The notes: a model not told the origin generated them from the sequence alone. Numbered from the stretch's first letter, positions 23,831-36,559 are shown. The stretch is DNA of 64,000 bases from Juglans regia (GCF_001411555.2 NC_049901.1:28577555-28641554), one strand, 5' to 3'. A program made the numbers and translations.

Positions 23831-24214
23831 ATTCGTATAGATGTAACATGTCCTTCGTATGTCGGTGACAACCCGAGGACCAAAAACCTTATCAGAAGAC
23901 ATGGAAGCACGTTTTACAGAGATGGAACAACTGGTGAAGATGCTAACTGTACATGTAGAAACATTTTAGAATGAGAATGAAGCTTTACTGGTAGGCATTA
24001 CTAAGCTACCTGAAGACACTGAGCTCAGTTACAATAGACAGGATGAGTTGCGAGGAGTAGGAGGGACGAATGTCGATATTGAAGAGAAGAGGAAGAAGAA
24101 GCAACATGAATTACGTGACTTGATGGGAAAGTACGAGGAGATGGCTAAGAGGGTGGGAGTCTTTCCTCAATAGACTAGATGCTCACCAGCACAAACCTGC
24201 CCTACGGTGTAGAA

Positions 24215-24497
24215 TTGATGGCCATGCCACTACCATCGAAGTTCACGGTCCCCTAGATAGACCTATATGACGGATCCAAGGATCTTTTTGAGCACTTGGA
24301 CACTTTTAAGGACCATATGACCCTACACCGGTTCCCCTGGGAGATTGCTTGCAGGGCCTTCCCTTTGATCCTGAAGGGTGCAGCACAAGCATGGTTCGCG
24401 TCCTTGGCGCCAAACTCAATCTACAGCTTTGAGTACCTGGCTCACCTCTTCATGACATAGTTCATGGCCAATAGAAAGAGAAGGCACCAGGCGGCTT
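24215..24497 (+). pseudogene. Tat-type Gag fragment
   Basis: One frame reads MPLPSKFTVP, then after a stop IDLYDGSKDLFEHLDTFKDH, CRAFPLILKGAAQAWF and SIYSFEYLAHLFMT. These blocks are characteristic of the conserved Gag domain of Tat-lineage elements. At least two in-frame stops are present. It ends abruptly at 24497, where LTR sequence of another family begins. Less conserved Gag sequence probably extends back to about 23900. Confidence 0.8.
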
Positions 24498-25020
24498 AAA
24501 AATACCTTAGGACTTGGCCTTAGCAGCTATAGTCCTAGCTAGTGTAGGTTGTGATTTTTGGAGGAAGGAAAATTTTAGAGCTTGAATTGGCTTAAGAGTT
24601 TTCACCTTTGGATAAGTTAGAATTATTAAAGCTTTATTAATTTGGAGGATAAATGCCAAGAGGCCAATGGAGAATGACATATGGCATATTGATGGGGTAG
24701 GCAATTAGGTAAAAACTTGGATGGATTTAGAAGAGTCCAAGAGTGGTTTATTAAGGGCCTTAGTTTACTAAGATGAGATGGGCTAAGGATAGATATTAAA
24801 AGCCTTAGGCCCAACTTAGGAGATGTAAGAATTTAGGCCCTACATAAAGGATACAAGACATTAGGCCCAACTTAGTGGATATTAGACTATTGGGCCCAAC
24901 TTAGTGAGATCCAAGGCTTTTCTAGATTGGTTTTTAGTAAGATCCAAGGCTTTTCACCTCTACCATTTCACCCTAAGAAAGTGTTTCAAAGCACTCTCAT
25001 TTAGAATATCCTGGATTTTC
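24498..25020 (+). repeat. Plus-oriented LTR 5' fragment, inverted copy of 60880-61265
   Basis: From the first base after the gag break this follows the reverse complement of the LTR that begins at 61280. Shared words include CCTTAG...GGCCTTAG, TTATTAATTT, GACA(C/T)ATGGCATATTG and CCAAGAGTGGTTTA(C/T)TAAGGGCC. The first dozen bases of that LTR (TGTAACACCCCG) are missing. Further along it becomes rich in TTAGGCCCAACTTAG repeats. Confidence 0.65.
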
Positions 25021-25129
25021 CTAAGGAATCGAAAAGTGGTCTTTAGACAAGAAATAACAAAATAGAATCGGGCCTCAAGGGTGAACTCATCCTCGATGAG
25101 GTCAGGAAACTCATCCATCTTTAAGCAAA

Positions 25130-28100
25130 GTTTTTGAATCCTATCACAAATTCTACCATTCCGGGAGGGAATGATAATGGAAACTACTACAGTGAGATTT
25201 CGAGAAATCTCAGCAAGTTAACCAAAAACATACAAGAAGATAACATAAGCATGCAGAGGCAAACCATGAGTATGACATGCATGGACATGAGCTTGACCCA
25301 CAAAATTTTCTAACTCTTGTATTCTTTTTGAAAACATAACCAAGTATTCTTGTAACGAAAACAAAAATAGTCATGTAAAGATACCATTTTCAATCATATT
25401 ACTTGTTCTTATCCATATAAACCATATTCAATGTGGGTGGACACCTCACGACTTCCCTATGCACCGTGGTCTCCTTGCTAGTTACTGCATCATATAGCTG
25501 GCCCTCTTGACTGTGTGTGAGTATGTCAGAGTTCATATAACATGGCAATTCATAATTCGCCTTCATTGTTTTCAATGTGGTGCATCCACTAGCAGTAGGT
25601 GATACTTTACTCCGAAATCCTTAAAAAAGGACTCATTCGAAGTCCGTTGACTGTCATTCGCCAATTCAGGGGTTATCACTTCCAATTTAAGCACTTCAGA
25701 GTGGATAGATAAGTTCCACTAGGATATTCCCTTATCCTAGCATTTGGGGTCGTGACAAAAATTGTTTTCTCTCATTTTCAAAAATACACAACCCGAAATG
25801 CATGTGACATGTAGTTGTGACAAAAGCATGTTTTCCTTTTGTGCATGACCCGAACATGTATATCATGAAATCGTGTGACTCTTATGCAACAAAGTCATGA
25901 ACTCATGTCTTATATCAAAGTGCACCACATTTATGGTTTGAAAAAAATTAGAACATGCAACATACTCGTGTTTATAAAACAACATGCTAAAGCATAAACC
26001 AAGCATGTAATATCACTCGGAATCAAACATGGCATTTACATCAACAAGCAACATCATTGAAAGTATGTAAAAGGCTGAAAACATAGAATGTGACAAGCAA
26101 CATCATGGCAAATATGAACAAGGCTGAATACATAGCATACGACAAGCAACAACTCCATAATCCAATATTATTTATTGATAACATGAAAATTTTTCATGCC
26201 ACATAAGTATGTTATCCAAAGGTAAGTTAGAAGCTAACTTACAAATATATGAAGTATGAAATTCCAATGATGAAGCAAGCTGAAAATGAAACCCTAATTG
26301 GAGAAGGTGTGTGTGTCGTGCTAGGGTTTACGCCATTCGGTTCTAGGGTTAATTTCCTTACTTGCTGTGACTTTTCATGTCCTCGGGCCTTAAAGGGTTT
26401 CCCTAGTCCAAGAGATGCTCATGATCATTGACAATGACTCGGTCTTTGTGGCTTGCTAGTGTTCATGGCATGTGTGTGGTGTGCATACCGTGCATGTGAT
26501 CATCAACCCCATGGCCGAAACCTCATTAGAAAGAAATCCTCACTTTGAAACCCTAGTGGTGGCTGTGACCCCCAACCACTCAAAGGTTTCTTTCCTTCTT
26601 GTGCTTGGCTAGTGGAGGTTTGGTTTCTCATGAAGGAAACCCTAGTTCCTCGTGTTTTGACAAAAACTCATCAAGATGGAACCCAAACACCCTTGTGCTT
26701 CCCTCATGAATCGGGTATGGTGGTGTCCTTCTCACTCAAACTGAGCCCTTTTTCGACCATGGGAACCATTGTGAACATGTGTGCTTAAGAGAAGTGATTG
26801 TAGTAGAGACTTAGGGGTTCTTACCACACGGTTTTCTTCTAACGTGAGGTTCCTTGCTTTTCTTCTCAACTATGCATAGAGTGTGCTTGGATGGAGGAAA
26901 AGGTATGGTGCGTGTGAGGGTGTTTGGATGGAGAGAATGTAAGAGGAGGATGACTTGCTTTTTCCCTAAGGTGGACATGCTTGAGAAAGGAGGAGGAAGG
27001 TGAGAAGTTTTGAAAATGGCAAAATGACCTTTGGGTGACTCGTTTAGGGCTGTAAGGCACCGGCCCCTTAAAGAACCCCATATATACTCCTTCATTTCTC
27101 CACACACACTCTCTCTCCTATCACTATTTCTGACATTGGAAACCTAAGAGTCTAAGTGCATGGGCACCATGTGGCATGCCCTTACTCCCTTGGCCGAAAC
27201 TTCCCTCTTTCCCTCTTCATCATTGCATTTCTTAGGGAAATCCAAAATACCCTCTACCATGCATGACAAGTGGTGTGCCCTTGCCCTAATCCGAAACCCT
27301 AAATGCCCCTTAGTGTGTTCCTCATGTGGTCTATATTCAATGAACCTTCAAGGATGTGTAGGTCTTTATGGTCGAAACCCTAATGTGTCTCCTCAATGCT
27401 AGAGCCTTGTTCCAAGGCGTGTGCATGGTTGCCATTTGGCATAAGTGTGTGTGTGTGTGTTTGCCCTAGCCACCCTTTTCTCTTGTCCTCTTTCCACAAA
27501 GATTCTTCTAGAAGCCTTGAGAAATGCGTGTGCCTTTTCCCTAAGCCTCTCTTCATCTTCCTCATGATGGTCTTCTCCTAGAAACTCCCATACTATGTGC
27601 ATGGAAGACAAGTGGCAAAAATGGGAATTGGATCTTCATGGTAGGCATGTAACCCTTTAACCGAAACCCTAAAGGCTTGTCTCTTCAGATTTTTTTTTTT
27701 GTTCACCCCATGCGCCTCTTTCCATTCCCCATGCGCCTCTTTCAATTCTCCATGTGCCTCTTTCAATTCTCCATGTATAAATGCTTAGTGGGTGGCATGT
27801 GGATCTCAGGAAACCGAAACCCTACTCTCTCTCTCTTCCCTTCTTCCAACTTCAAGTCTAGATTCATTGAACCTTAAAGGCAAGCTTGCATATTGGCCAT
27901 GTGGCATGTTGGTGAGGGAGATGGGCATGTGCCCTAATTGTCCCCGAGCCCTTGTCTTCCTTTCATCACTCTTGCTTCCTCTAGAAGCTTCCTTGCATGG
28001 TTTCCAAGTGGCAAGACATGGCCAAACCGAGATTCCCTTCCCTAGGTTACAAATGATTGAGCTTAGGGAATCTAAAGGTCACTACCTCCTTCTTGGCTCC

Positions 28101-28339
28101 TCCCTCCATCCTCAAAACCCTACTAGGGTTTTGAAACCATAGGGCTTCTAGTGGCCGAATGCCACTTGGTCCTTTAGGCCTCTGTTGTAGGCTTGGGTGC
28201 CTAATGTACTAGGGATGAGATGGGGTCTGTGTCCTTCACTAAGTACTCATCTCATTAATCCTATAGGGCCAATTTCTAACTGGTCTAAGGCCAAAATATT
28301 GAAAATAATAGGTGAGGAGTTGGTAAGTCCGGGTCGTCA
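25130..28339 (-). repeat. LTR of a Tekay/Del-like family, copy B1
   Basis: On the - strand it starts TGACGACCCGGACTTACC at 28339. It shares ordered landmarks with copies at 43010, 57386 and 62907: a perfect TGAGATTTC/GAAATCTCA hairpin (25193-25212), a CCTATGCACCGTG block (25459), and the palindrome GTAAGTTAG-AAG-CTAACTTAC (26222-26242). A G/T microsatellite lies at 27447-27461. No pol genes are inside. Its left boundary is not precise and no TSD was confirmed. Confidence 0.6.
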
Positions 28340-28345
28340 TAGACA

Positions 28346-30610
28346 GTCAATCGCCAGTTCAAAAAATAGATAGGGCAGAACATGGAGGTTTATGTGGATG
28401 ATCTACTTGTGAAGTGCAGGACCCTTGAACAACATTTAGCCATCCTAAGAAAGGACTTCGCAGTACTAAGGAGATACTAGATGAAGCTTAACCTAGCCAA
28501 GTGCTTGTTTGGCGTAGAGCCTGGGATGTTCTTGGGTTTCATGGTTTTTAAGCAAGGGATAGAGGCCAACCTAGAGAAGGTAGAGGTCATACTCAGAATG
28601 GCCCCACCTTGAAGCATCAATGATGTACAAAGACTCTCCAGCTGGGTAGTGGCCCTCAATCCATTTGTATCTAGGTTAATGGACAACTGCCTGCCATTTT
28701 TTAAGGTGCTATAGAAGGCGAGTGCGACCAGGCCTTTGAGAGCCTCAAGTAGTACCTTACGAGTCCTCTACTACTCAGTAAGCTGAACCGGGAGAAGTCT
28801 TAAGCCTATATTTGTTTGTTTCCATATACGCAGTCTCTGCGGCTTTAGTGAGTGACTTGAAGGAATCCCAGAAACCATTATACTACACTAGTCGTGGTGT
28901 GTATACCAGATGAAGCGAGATACCCCCACATGGACCAACTTACCTTTGCTCTTATAATGAATGCCCGTTGGCTCAGATCGTACTTCCAGGCACACCTAAT
29001 ATGGGTCTTGACTAAGGCCTACTTGAAGAAGATTCTGCAGCGACCAGATGTTTCAGGTCGGTTAATGAATTATGCAGTAGAGCTGAGTGAGTTTGAGATT
29101 GGGTACGTCCCCAGAAACACTGTTAAAGGGCAAGTATTGGCGGACTTCGTCATAGAGTTCACTAGCTTCTTAGAAGAGATTCGAGATGTGCCCCCAAGGA
29201 AGCCCTGACAGATGTTCGTTGATGGTTCATCTTGACGGGTTGGAGGGGGAGTGGGAGTGCATATCATCACCGACCCTGGAGAAGAGCACGACTACGCCAT
29301 TAGATTGCCATTCAAAACTACCAACAATGAAGTACAATACAAAGCGCTATTGACTTGCTTAGCTATCACCGAGGCACTGGGTGCTGACAAAATAAAAGTA
29401 AAAGCTAACTCCCAGGTGGTCTTCAGCCAGGTTCGGGGGGATTTTACCATGAAGAGCGAAAAGTTGAAGTGGTACTTGATGTTGGTAGGGGATAAGTGTA
29501 GCCGCTTTCGATACTTCCAGATCCAACAAATACAAGAGCTGAGAATCGAAAAGCTAACAGGTTGGCCCGAGCTACGTCTGGACCATAGGACTCCCCCTTG
29601 TCAGAGTAAATAGTGGTGAGGACGGTGGAAATGCCTGCAATAGGGGTCGAAATCTCAGAAGTAAGGCCGAGAGCTCCAAAATGGGCTGTGGACATAATCA
29701 AGTACTAGAATGAAAATGAATTACCTGATGACAAGTGGGAAGCAAAGAAGATCAAGAACAGGGTAGCGTGCTTCACCCTAATTGATGGAGTCTTGTACAA
29801 GCGAGGTTACTCCATGCCCCTACTAAGATGTGTCTCACTTGAGGAAGCACATTTTGGAGGAAAGGAATTGGCGAGCAAGGTATTGAGGGCGGTATACTAC
29901 TGGCCACACGCCCTTAGAGACGCGAAAGATTTAGTCCAAAAATGTCAGAAGTGCCAAGAATTATCCCCGATACCTCACTGCTTGTCGAAGGAACTGGCAT
30001 CAATTACGTTATTGTGGCCCTTCGTACAATGGGGTGTTGACTTTGTTGGCCCCTTTCGTCTAGGAAAAATGGGGTAAAGTTCGTAGTGGTGGTTGTAGAC
30101 TACTTCACTAAGTGGGTTGAAGCTAAAGCCCTAGCAACGTTAACGACGAGTAACATCACTGGTTCCTATGGAAGGTGGTTGTGTGCTCAACATCCCTCGC
30201 TTTACCATATCAGACAACAAGAGACAATTTGACTTGATACCGTGACTAGTGTAGAGACTTGGGAATCAAATTCAAGTATTCATCCTCGGGACACCAACTA
30301 ACTAACAAACAAGTTAAGGCGACTAACAAGAAACTGCTTGGAATCGTTAAAAAGAGACTCAATGGCAAAAATGGTGCCTGGGTAAAAGAACTTCTTGGGG
30401 TGCTGTGGGCCTACTGGACCTCAGTCAGGACTCCGACAGGAGAAACTCTCTTCACTCTCACCAACAGACATGAAGTAGTGGCACTCGTCGAAGTTAGAAT
30501 GCCCACTTACAGGATCCGACACTTCGAGCAAGGTTCCAACGATGAGAAGCTAGAAGAAGAGCTCCACCTGTTGGAAGAAAGAAGATTAGAGGTTGTGGTA
30601 AGGACGATGG
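28346..30610 (+). pseudogene. Tat-type pol fragment: RT C-terminal half, RNase H, second RNase H, integrase
   Basis: RT resumes near its active site (VYVDDLLVKC, 28386-28415), with FLGFMVFKQGIEAN downstream. RNase H remnants follow (LTFALIMNARWLRSYFQAH, 28939-28995). A second, archaeal-like RNase H typical of the Tat group begins MFVDGSS at 29213 and includes AIRLPFKTTNNEVQYKALL. Integrase runs from about 29800 (SKVLRAVYYWPHALRDA, CQKCQE) through QWGVDFVGPF, YFTKWVEA and RTPTGETLFTLT. Part of the HHCC module appears deleted. Stops and frame changes occur throughout. The sequence is cut at 30610, close to the start of the integrase C-terminal domain. Confidence 0.85.
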
Positions 30611-32599
30611 TGTGATACCCTGCTCCTTCCTTCTTACGTACGCTTCTCTTTCTGACATACATTCCTTTTTTATGACGTAAGCAAATCCTGAGGGCAGAGA
30701 TGTTGTAAATTGTCTGCCCCTTCTATCTAGCGACTACGAGACTCGCCATGCATGCCGAACCATGATGGTGTGTTTCGAAAGAAATCTTGTGACTTCTAGG
30801 GCATGCCCAGTGTTTTAAATATACTAGAAATATTTATAAGGAGTATTATCAGTGTTATTGAATTAAGATTGATCTTAAATACGACAATCATAATATTCTT
30901 GAAGAGCTCCAAAAATGTTATAATCGTCGGAAATCATTTTAATATTATTACTAAAATGATTTCAATTATTTAAGATATTATGAGATTTAAATTATGTTGA
31001 AAGATTTTATTAATCAAATGGTTTTATTCTCTTTAATATGTTAAGTGAGACTTCATCATTTTATTAATGATGAATGAATATTATTTTATAAACTAAAGTT
31101 AGTTTAAAATAATATTCTACCTTAATTCGTCTAAGCACTTTTAATTAAGTTAATGTTTTACGCATTTTCAAATCATTGTTTGAGATCTATCGTTAGATCG
31201 TTAAATGGATCCCTAGACGAAGGGACTGGGTTAAAAACCCAGACCCCCCCTCTCTTTCTCCCTCATTTCCCCGTAGCCCTCTCTCTCCTCCCTCTCCCTC
31301 AAGTGTATGTAGTATGCAGCCTCTCCCCTAGCCCGAAGCTCCATGCCTCAGCCCGGCGCCACCGTGCATCGCCAGCTATCACCATCGACACCACCAGCTC
31401 CACCTCACCCCCGTGAGTCCTCCCATGCCGGTCTCTCTCTCCCACGCTCCCTCTCTCTCTCCGCTAGCCATGCACAGCCCGAACGGGCTTAGTGCTTACT
31501 GCGCCGCCATGCGCCATCCTCCAGCCACCACCTCCACAGTAGCTTCTCCCCCCACCGGCCATCACCCTCCAAGGATCTTAGGCCCTCCAATGCAGCCACC
31601 TTCCCCGTCGCATGCACAAGAGACCCACGCACGACTTCACCGTGCGCTGCCTCTAGCATTGCCGTATGCGGTACTCATGGCCACCAAGCACTACCATGGA
31701 CCTCCCCTTTCCTCCCCTTTCCTCCTCCACGTGACCCATGGCCAGAAGCCCCTCCTCCACGCATGGGCTTCCCCTTCTCCATGCACGGGTGTTACACCCT
31801 CCACCACCGTGCACCGCCACCCGCGGCAGATGACCGCCACCTTCAGCCTCCTCAAGCCACCACCAAGTCATCTCGACCATCTACGGCCCCGATCTGCCAC
31901 CCACGCACGCACACTCTCCCTCACTCTCTCACGGGTTTCCCTCCCCCTTACAAGGCCATTCCTCCCTCCTCTGCCGTGAGCCACCGTGGTGCCACCCCAG
32001 TGCCACCATGAGCTCCACTAGCAACCTCTCAGCCCAACCCTAGGTCCTAACCACCACTTTGAGTGGTGGGTAGTCACTGCATGTGATGGACAACCATTGT
32101 GCGTGGTTGACCGCCACTGTACACAGCTAGATCTGCCGTGTTACGCTCTTTGCCATCATCACAAGGCCACCACGAGCCCTTCCAAGACCACACCTAGCTA
32201 TCCAAATGCCTAAATAGTTAACGTACGTGGGTTAGCCACCACGTACGACACTTTCGACATCATCAGCCATGACGATCAACGGGCAACGCATGGGTTATCC
32301 CATCTATGGTATAACCGTCTATCCCTCGTTAATTATGCTATATATTGATTAGTTGACTAGGTTGTGGACTGTGCTGTTGGTATTTGTGGAGTTGTGGTAT
32401 TGTGATGTGGTGCTATGTGATGAAATGTTGGGCATATCTGTGTAGTATGGTGATGTGAAGTGATATGATGCGTATGTGAGGTGTTGGGCATATATGTGTT
32501 GGATGGAGATGTATTGTGCCATGTAGTGTGCTGTGAAGTGTTGGGTGTAATTGGGAAGTGCGCTGTGTAGTATTGTGGACTGTATTGTAATGGTGGCGT

Positions 32600-33450
32600 G
32601 GTATATGTGGAATGGGACGAATACACGCTAAGTGTGCTCTGTGTGGCATAGTGTGTATGAAGGGAGTACATGTAGAATGTACTCCGTATGGTGTAGTAAT
32701 GCACCATGTGGCGGATATGCCATAATGGTGATGTGGCATGTGGAACGGGAAGAGTACACGCTGAGTATACTTTGTGTGGGGTATGGTATATGAAGGGAGT
32801 ATATGGATGTACTCCGTATGGCGAAGTGATGTACCATGTGGCAAATGTGCCATAATGGTGATGTGGCGTGGTATGTATGAAGGGAGTACACGTGGAGTGT
32901 GCTCCATATGGCAGAGTGATGCACCATGTGGCGGATGTGCCATAATGGTGATGTGGCGTGGTATGTATGAAGGGAGTACACGTGGAGTGTACTCCATGTG
33001 GTGGAGTGATGCACCATATGGCGGGTATGCCATAATGGTAATGTGGCGTAGTGTGTATGTGAAGGGAGTACACGAGGAGTGTATTCTATAGAGTGGAGTG
33101 ATGCACCATATGGCGGATATGCCATAATGGTGATGTGGAGTAGTGCGTGAAAAGGGAGTACACGTGGAGTGTACTCCATGTGGTGGAGCGATGCTCCATA
33201 TGGCAGGTACGCCATAGTGGTAATGTGGCGTATGTGAAGGGAGTACACTAGGAGTGTACTCCATGTGGTGGAGTGATGCACCATATGGCGGCTATGCCAT
33301 AATGGTGATGTGCCATAGTGTGTATGAAGGGAGTATACAAGGAGTGTACTCCATGTAAGATAGTGATGCACCATATGGTGGGTATGCCATAGTGGTGATA
33401 TGGCATATGTGAAGGTAGTATACGTGGAGTGTACTCCACGTAGCAGCGAC
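32600..33450. repeat. 85-92-bp tandem array with two hairpins per unit
   Basis: The GGAGTA word recurs at 32663, 32796, 32883, 32973, 33065, 33155, 33240 and 33330, and GTAGTA at 33415. Each good unit has an inverted repeat GGAGTACAC-5 nt-GTGTACTCC and a second one CACCATATGGC...GCCATAATGGTG. CACGTG appears in the first loop at 32889, 32979 and 33161. All three - strand frames stay open for 230-290 codons across the array, but the products are low-complexity (His, Tyr, Pro, Thr-rich) and I do not call them genes. Confidence 0.85.
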
Positions 33451-33614
33451 ACTCCGTATGACGTGTTGTAGAGATAAGGATAGTTAAGTGATTGATGGGC
33501 ATGGAACATGATGGCTAGTGTCAGGAACTGTGGAACTGTGTCCCGAAGTAGTTATGGCATAGCCTGTAGTCTGAGGTGACAAGTATCACCGTGATGGACT
33601 TATGGCTAAGAGTA

Positions 33615-33810
33615 TGCGTGAAGTAGCAGACCAAGTGTAAGAGTGCGCAGCGGAAGCATGACCGAGGAATGTCACCAAGTGACATGACTATTGACAATCG
33701 TGCTTGCGATGGATGAAGTAGCAGAACAAGTGTAAGAGTACGCAGCGGAGGCATGACTGGGCAACGTCACGAAGTGACGTGGTTATTGGCAGTCATGCTT
33801 ATGACGAGTG
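33615..33810. repeat. Two-copy direct repeat, about 94 bp
   Basis: GAAGTAGCAGA(C/A)CAAGTGTAAG starts at about 33621 and again at about 33715. Each unit continues with CGCAGCGGA(A/G)GCATGAC and a small GTCAC-CAA/GAA-GTGAC hairpin. Confidence 0.7.
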
Positions 33811-35629
33811 AAATGTTAGAGTGTAGGAATGGCGTAATGGGAACGTGACGAGATGTCACGATGTGACGGGAGTACATGAGGAACCGTACTCGTGATGAGT
33901 TAGGAGTTGATGTAGCAGAATGTTGGGTAACGCGACAAGGTCACAGTGTAGCTTTGGAGCAATCTCGGGCTATGTGACGTGACATAAGGCGAAGTTGTAA
34001 ATGGAGTCTTGTCGTGTTAAGTGTTGGGATGAACTGTCAAAAGGGACGGGTAGCATGAAGAGTCATGCTAGCCGGGTTAAAAGAAGGTTGATATCGGAGT
34101 ATGGTGCTTGTTTATACAAGCAGGTGATCAACGTGTCATATGTTGATCTTAGGTGATGAAGGGGTAAGGTACATGTGTAATCTGGGTAGACATATGTGTC
34201 GGACGGATTCACCATATGTAATGGGTAATCTGTCATAAGCATAGTTGCATGGTGCTCAAGCCTCAGAGTTGGCTTAGAGCCGTGTGGCTTGTATGGATGA
34301 GAATGAGGATTTGTATGGGCTAAGGTGCATGCAAATAGTGACTGATGTATTGTCTAGGATTGGGATGCGTGACTTAGTCGGTCTGAGTCATGCATCGAGA
34401 TGAGTTCAATAAGAAGAGTAAGAAGAATGTCTTAGTGTCTTAATCCTAAGGTGAATCATGGGTTCACTTTAGTGGATGAGCACTCGAGGTAAGACTTTGA
34501 GTTTGAAGATGTGGTGACCGTAAGTGGTCCTCGAAGGGTTTAGTATAGTAAAGGGCACGTAAGTGCACGGGATAGAAGGAGAGTGTTCTAAGTGATGTGT
34601 AGCTCTATTTCTAGTTAAGTTGCTTATGTATTAGATAGAGAATGATGCTAATGTATGTGTATGCATGTACGTTGCCATTTGACAAGCACATGAATGGACT
34701 GCATGACATGCAAGTAGCATGGTGTCCAGGTAAGTATTACGTTCATACTCTTCTAGAGTTTTCCAAGATACAAGAAACGCTTTTCCTTTAAGATGCTTAC
34801 GAAAAGAAACGAAAGACGCTTTAAGAAAGAAAATACTAAGTGTTTAAAGGTATAAGTATGTACGGCCCCTCCTTGGCAGCCCCTGTTTACGTAACCAAAG
34901 TATTAATTGTACGCATGTGAATGGATGAATATATGCTGTATCTATTATATGTATTTTCTAAGAAAATCCATAAACTGATGACAATGCATGAAAGACATGA
35001 CAACGGATGCTTTTATGGATCCTACGAACCGACGCTTTCATGTGCGCCATGAGGTGATGCTTGTGGATGCCATGATTGACGACGTCTAAGGTGACGCTTA
35101 TGGATGCCATGAAAGCTGAGGTTTAAGCCCATGTATGTTCTTAAATGACGTTTTCATAAACGAACTGTTAAAGAAAGGATAGAACTAAAATGAACTGAAA
35201 AAGGAAAAGACCATTTTCGGGCTTACACCCCAAACGATGTTTTTCTCATGAAAAGAAAGGACTGTTAAATGAAAGAAAGAATTGAACGAAAGCTTCAGCT
35301 CGCTAGAGCTGACATGAATGAACGAATGAAAAGCAAGAAAGAAAGAAATGAAAGCATGAAATGTATGAAGATACGTAACGACCACATTAATGAATGAAAA
35401 AGGGTACCAATGAATGGGCAGATTGCAATGCCAGGTAAGTAGTACTGGAAGTGCACCCAGTGCTACCCCCTATGAAAGGGATTCCCAACCCCATGGCCGC
35501 GGGCGGAATCCGAGTCCAAAGGAAGACATCTAACCCCAACACACGGGGCATAACAGTGTGTACTGGCCTACGAAAGTGATAAGAACAAATGGATGTATGT
35601 ATGCATGTACGAACGCACGAATGCACGAA

Positions 35630-35855
35630 CCTTTAAGAAATGAAGGCACTGACGGGGGACATGTTTTAAAGAAAGGAAAGCCTTTTGAAAGGAAAAACCC
35701 CGTCCAGTGAAGTTTTCAAAAGAACGCGCATATGCACGTAAGCATGTACGAACTCTTGAAGAAATGCAGGCATTGACGGGAAAAATGTTTTACGAAAGGA
35801 AAGTCCATGCTTAAAAGGGAAAAACCTCGTCCAGTGACATTTTCAAATGAACGCA
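35630..35855. repeat. Two-copy direct repeat, about 120 bp
   Basis: Both copies run from AAGAAATG(A/C)AGGCA(C/T)TGACGGG through AAAGGAAAG(C/T)CC to CGTCCAGTGA(A/C)(G/A)TTTTCAAA. They lie near the 3' end of the 5.66-kb unit. Confidence 0.7.
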
Positions 35856-36277
35856 CATATGACACGTATGCATGCATGTAATAGTATGTACGAATGATGA
35901 ATGCATGAATGAAAACCTATATTGTTATATTTTAATTGTATGGAGTAATGCTTACGAATTTTTGACTCATTTTAGTTTTTATGCATGTCCCTCCCCCCAC
36001 AGGAACTGTGTGATCAGGACGGACACGGCCTATGGGGAAGAGCACGGAAGTCTAGGCACGAGTTTTAAACGTACGAGAGGCTTTTTATTGTAAAAATTAA
36101 TGTTTTCCGCTATAAGCCTCTTTTATTGTCAAAACACATTTTAATTTATAAACGTGGAGTCTCGCACCCTGGGTATGTAAGTGAAAAATTTTAAATCGGA
36201 CGATAATTCCCATCGTCCTTTAAATAAAAAAAATATTTTATAAAAAGTCTCATCACAAGGACGGGCGTTACAGACGG

Positions 36278-36540
36278 TCAACAAAAGGAGAACCGAACAT
36301 TGCTTCAACCAGCGAGTCCGACAAAGATCCTTTAAAGTGGGAGACCTGGGGTTGAGACAAACATGGAAGACTACTCAAGACAAAGGGAAGCTAGGGTCGA
36401 GATGGGAGAGTCCTTACGTGGTCACTACCAACAACTGCCCAGGCTCCTATCGGCTCAAAGATTCGTAGGGAAAAGACCTATCGCACCCATGGAACGCCGA
36501 ACATTTGCAGAAATTCTTTTGTTAAAAGTATAAGCTATGT
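36278..36540 (+). pseudogene. Tat integrase C-terminal domain remnant
   Basis: Reads as FKVGDLGLRQTWK-type sequence followed by GKLGSRWESPYVVTTNNCPGSY and RLKDS, then a stop. This is the usual C-terminal block of gypsy integrases and continues the fragment that stops at 30610. The tandem array starts just beyond it. Confidence 0.8.
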
Positions 36541-36559
36541 TTCATCTAAATAATATATA

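Larger units (their letters stand above)
30611..36272 (+). mobile_element. 5.66-kb TG...CA unit, probably a giant solo LTR
   Basis: Starts TGTGATACCC and ends ACGGGCGTTACA, like the other Tekay-type LTRs here. It separates the Tat integrase core from its C-terminal domain. Flanks are GATGG (30606-30610) and GACGG (36273-36277), a 5-bp duplication with one mismatch. It has the same plan as the 15829 solo LTR: AT-rich start, CT-rich tract (31245-31310), GC-rich block (31320-32030), then G/T/A-rich sequence. Unlike it, this unit has gained large tandem arrays. No pol domain was found, so a solo LTR is preferred over a non-autonomous element. Confidence 0.7.

Noticed and set aside
24960..25126. 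Open - strand stretch (about 55 codons, MDEFPDLIEDEF)
   Set aside because: Short, at a junction between LTR fragments, no recognisable family; not enough to call a gene.
31413..31979. 188-codon + strand Pro/Ser/His-rich frame
   Set aside because: Lies in the GC-rich block of a TG...CA LTR-like unit, with comparable frames on other strands. No domain recognised.
32357..33509. Three long overlapping - strand reading frames
   Set aside because: All three frames are equally open over a tandem array and give low-complexity products; this is better explained by repeat composition.
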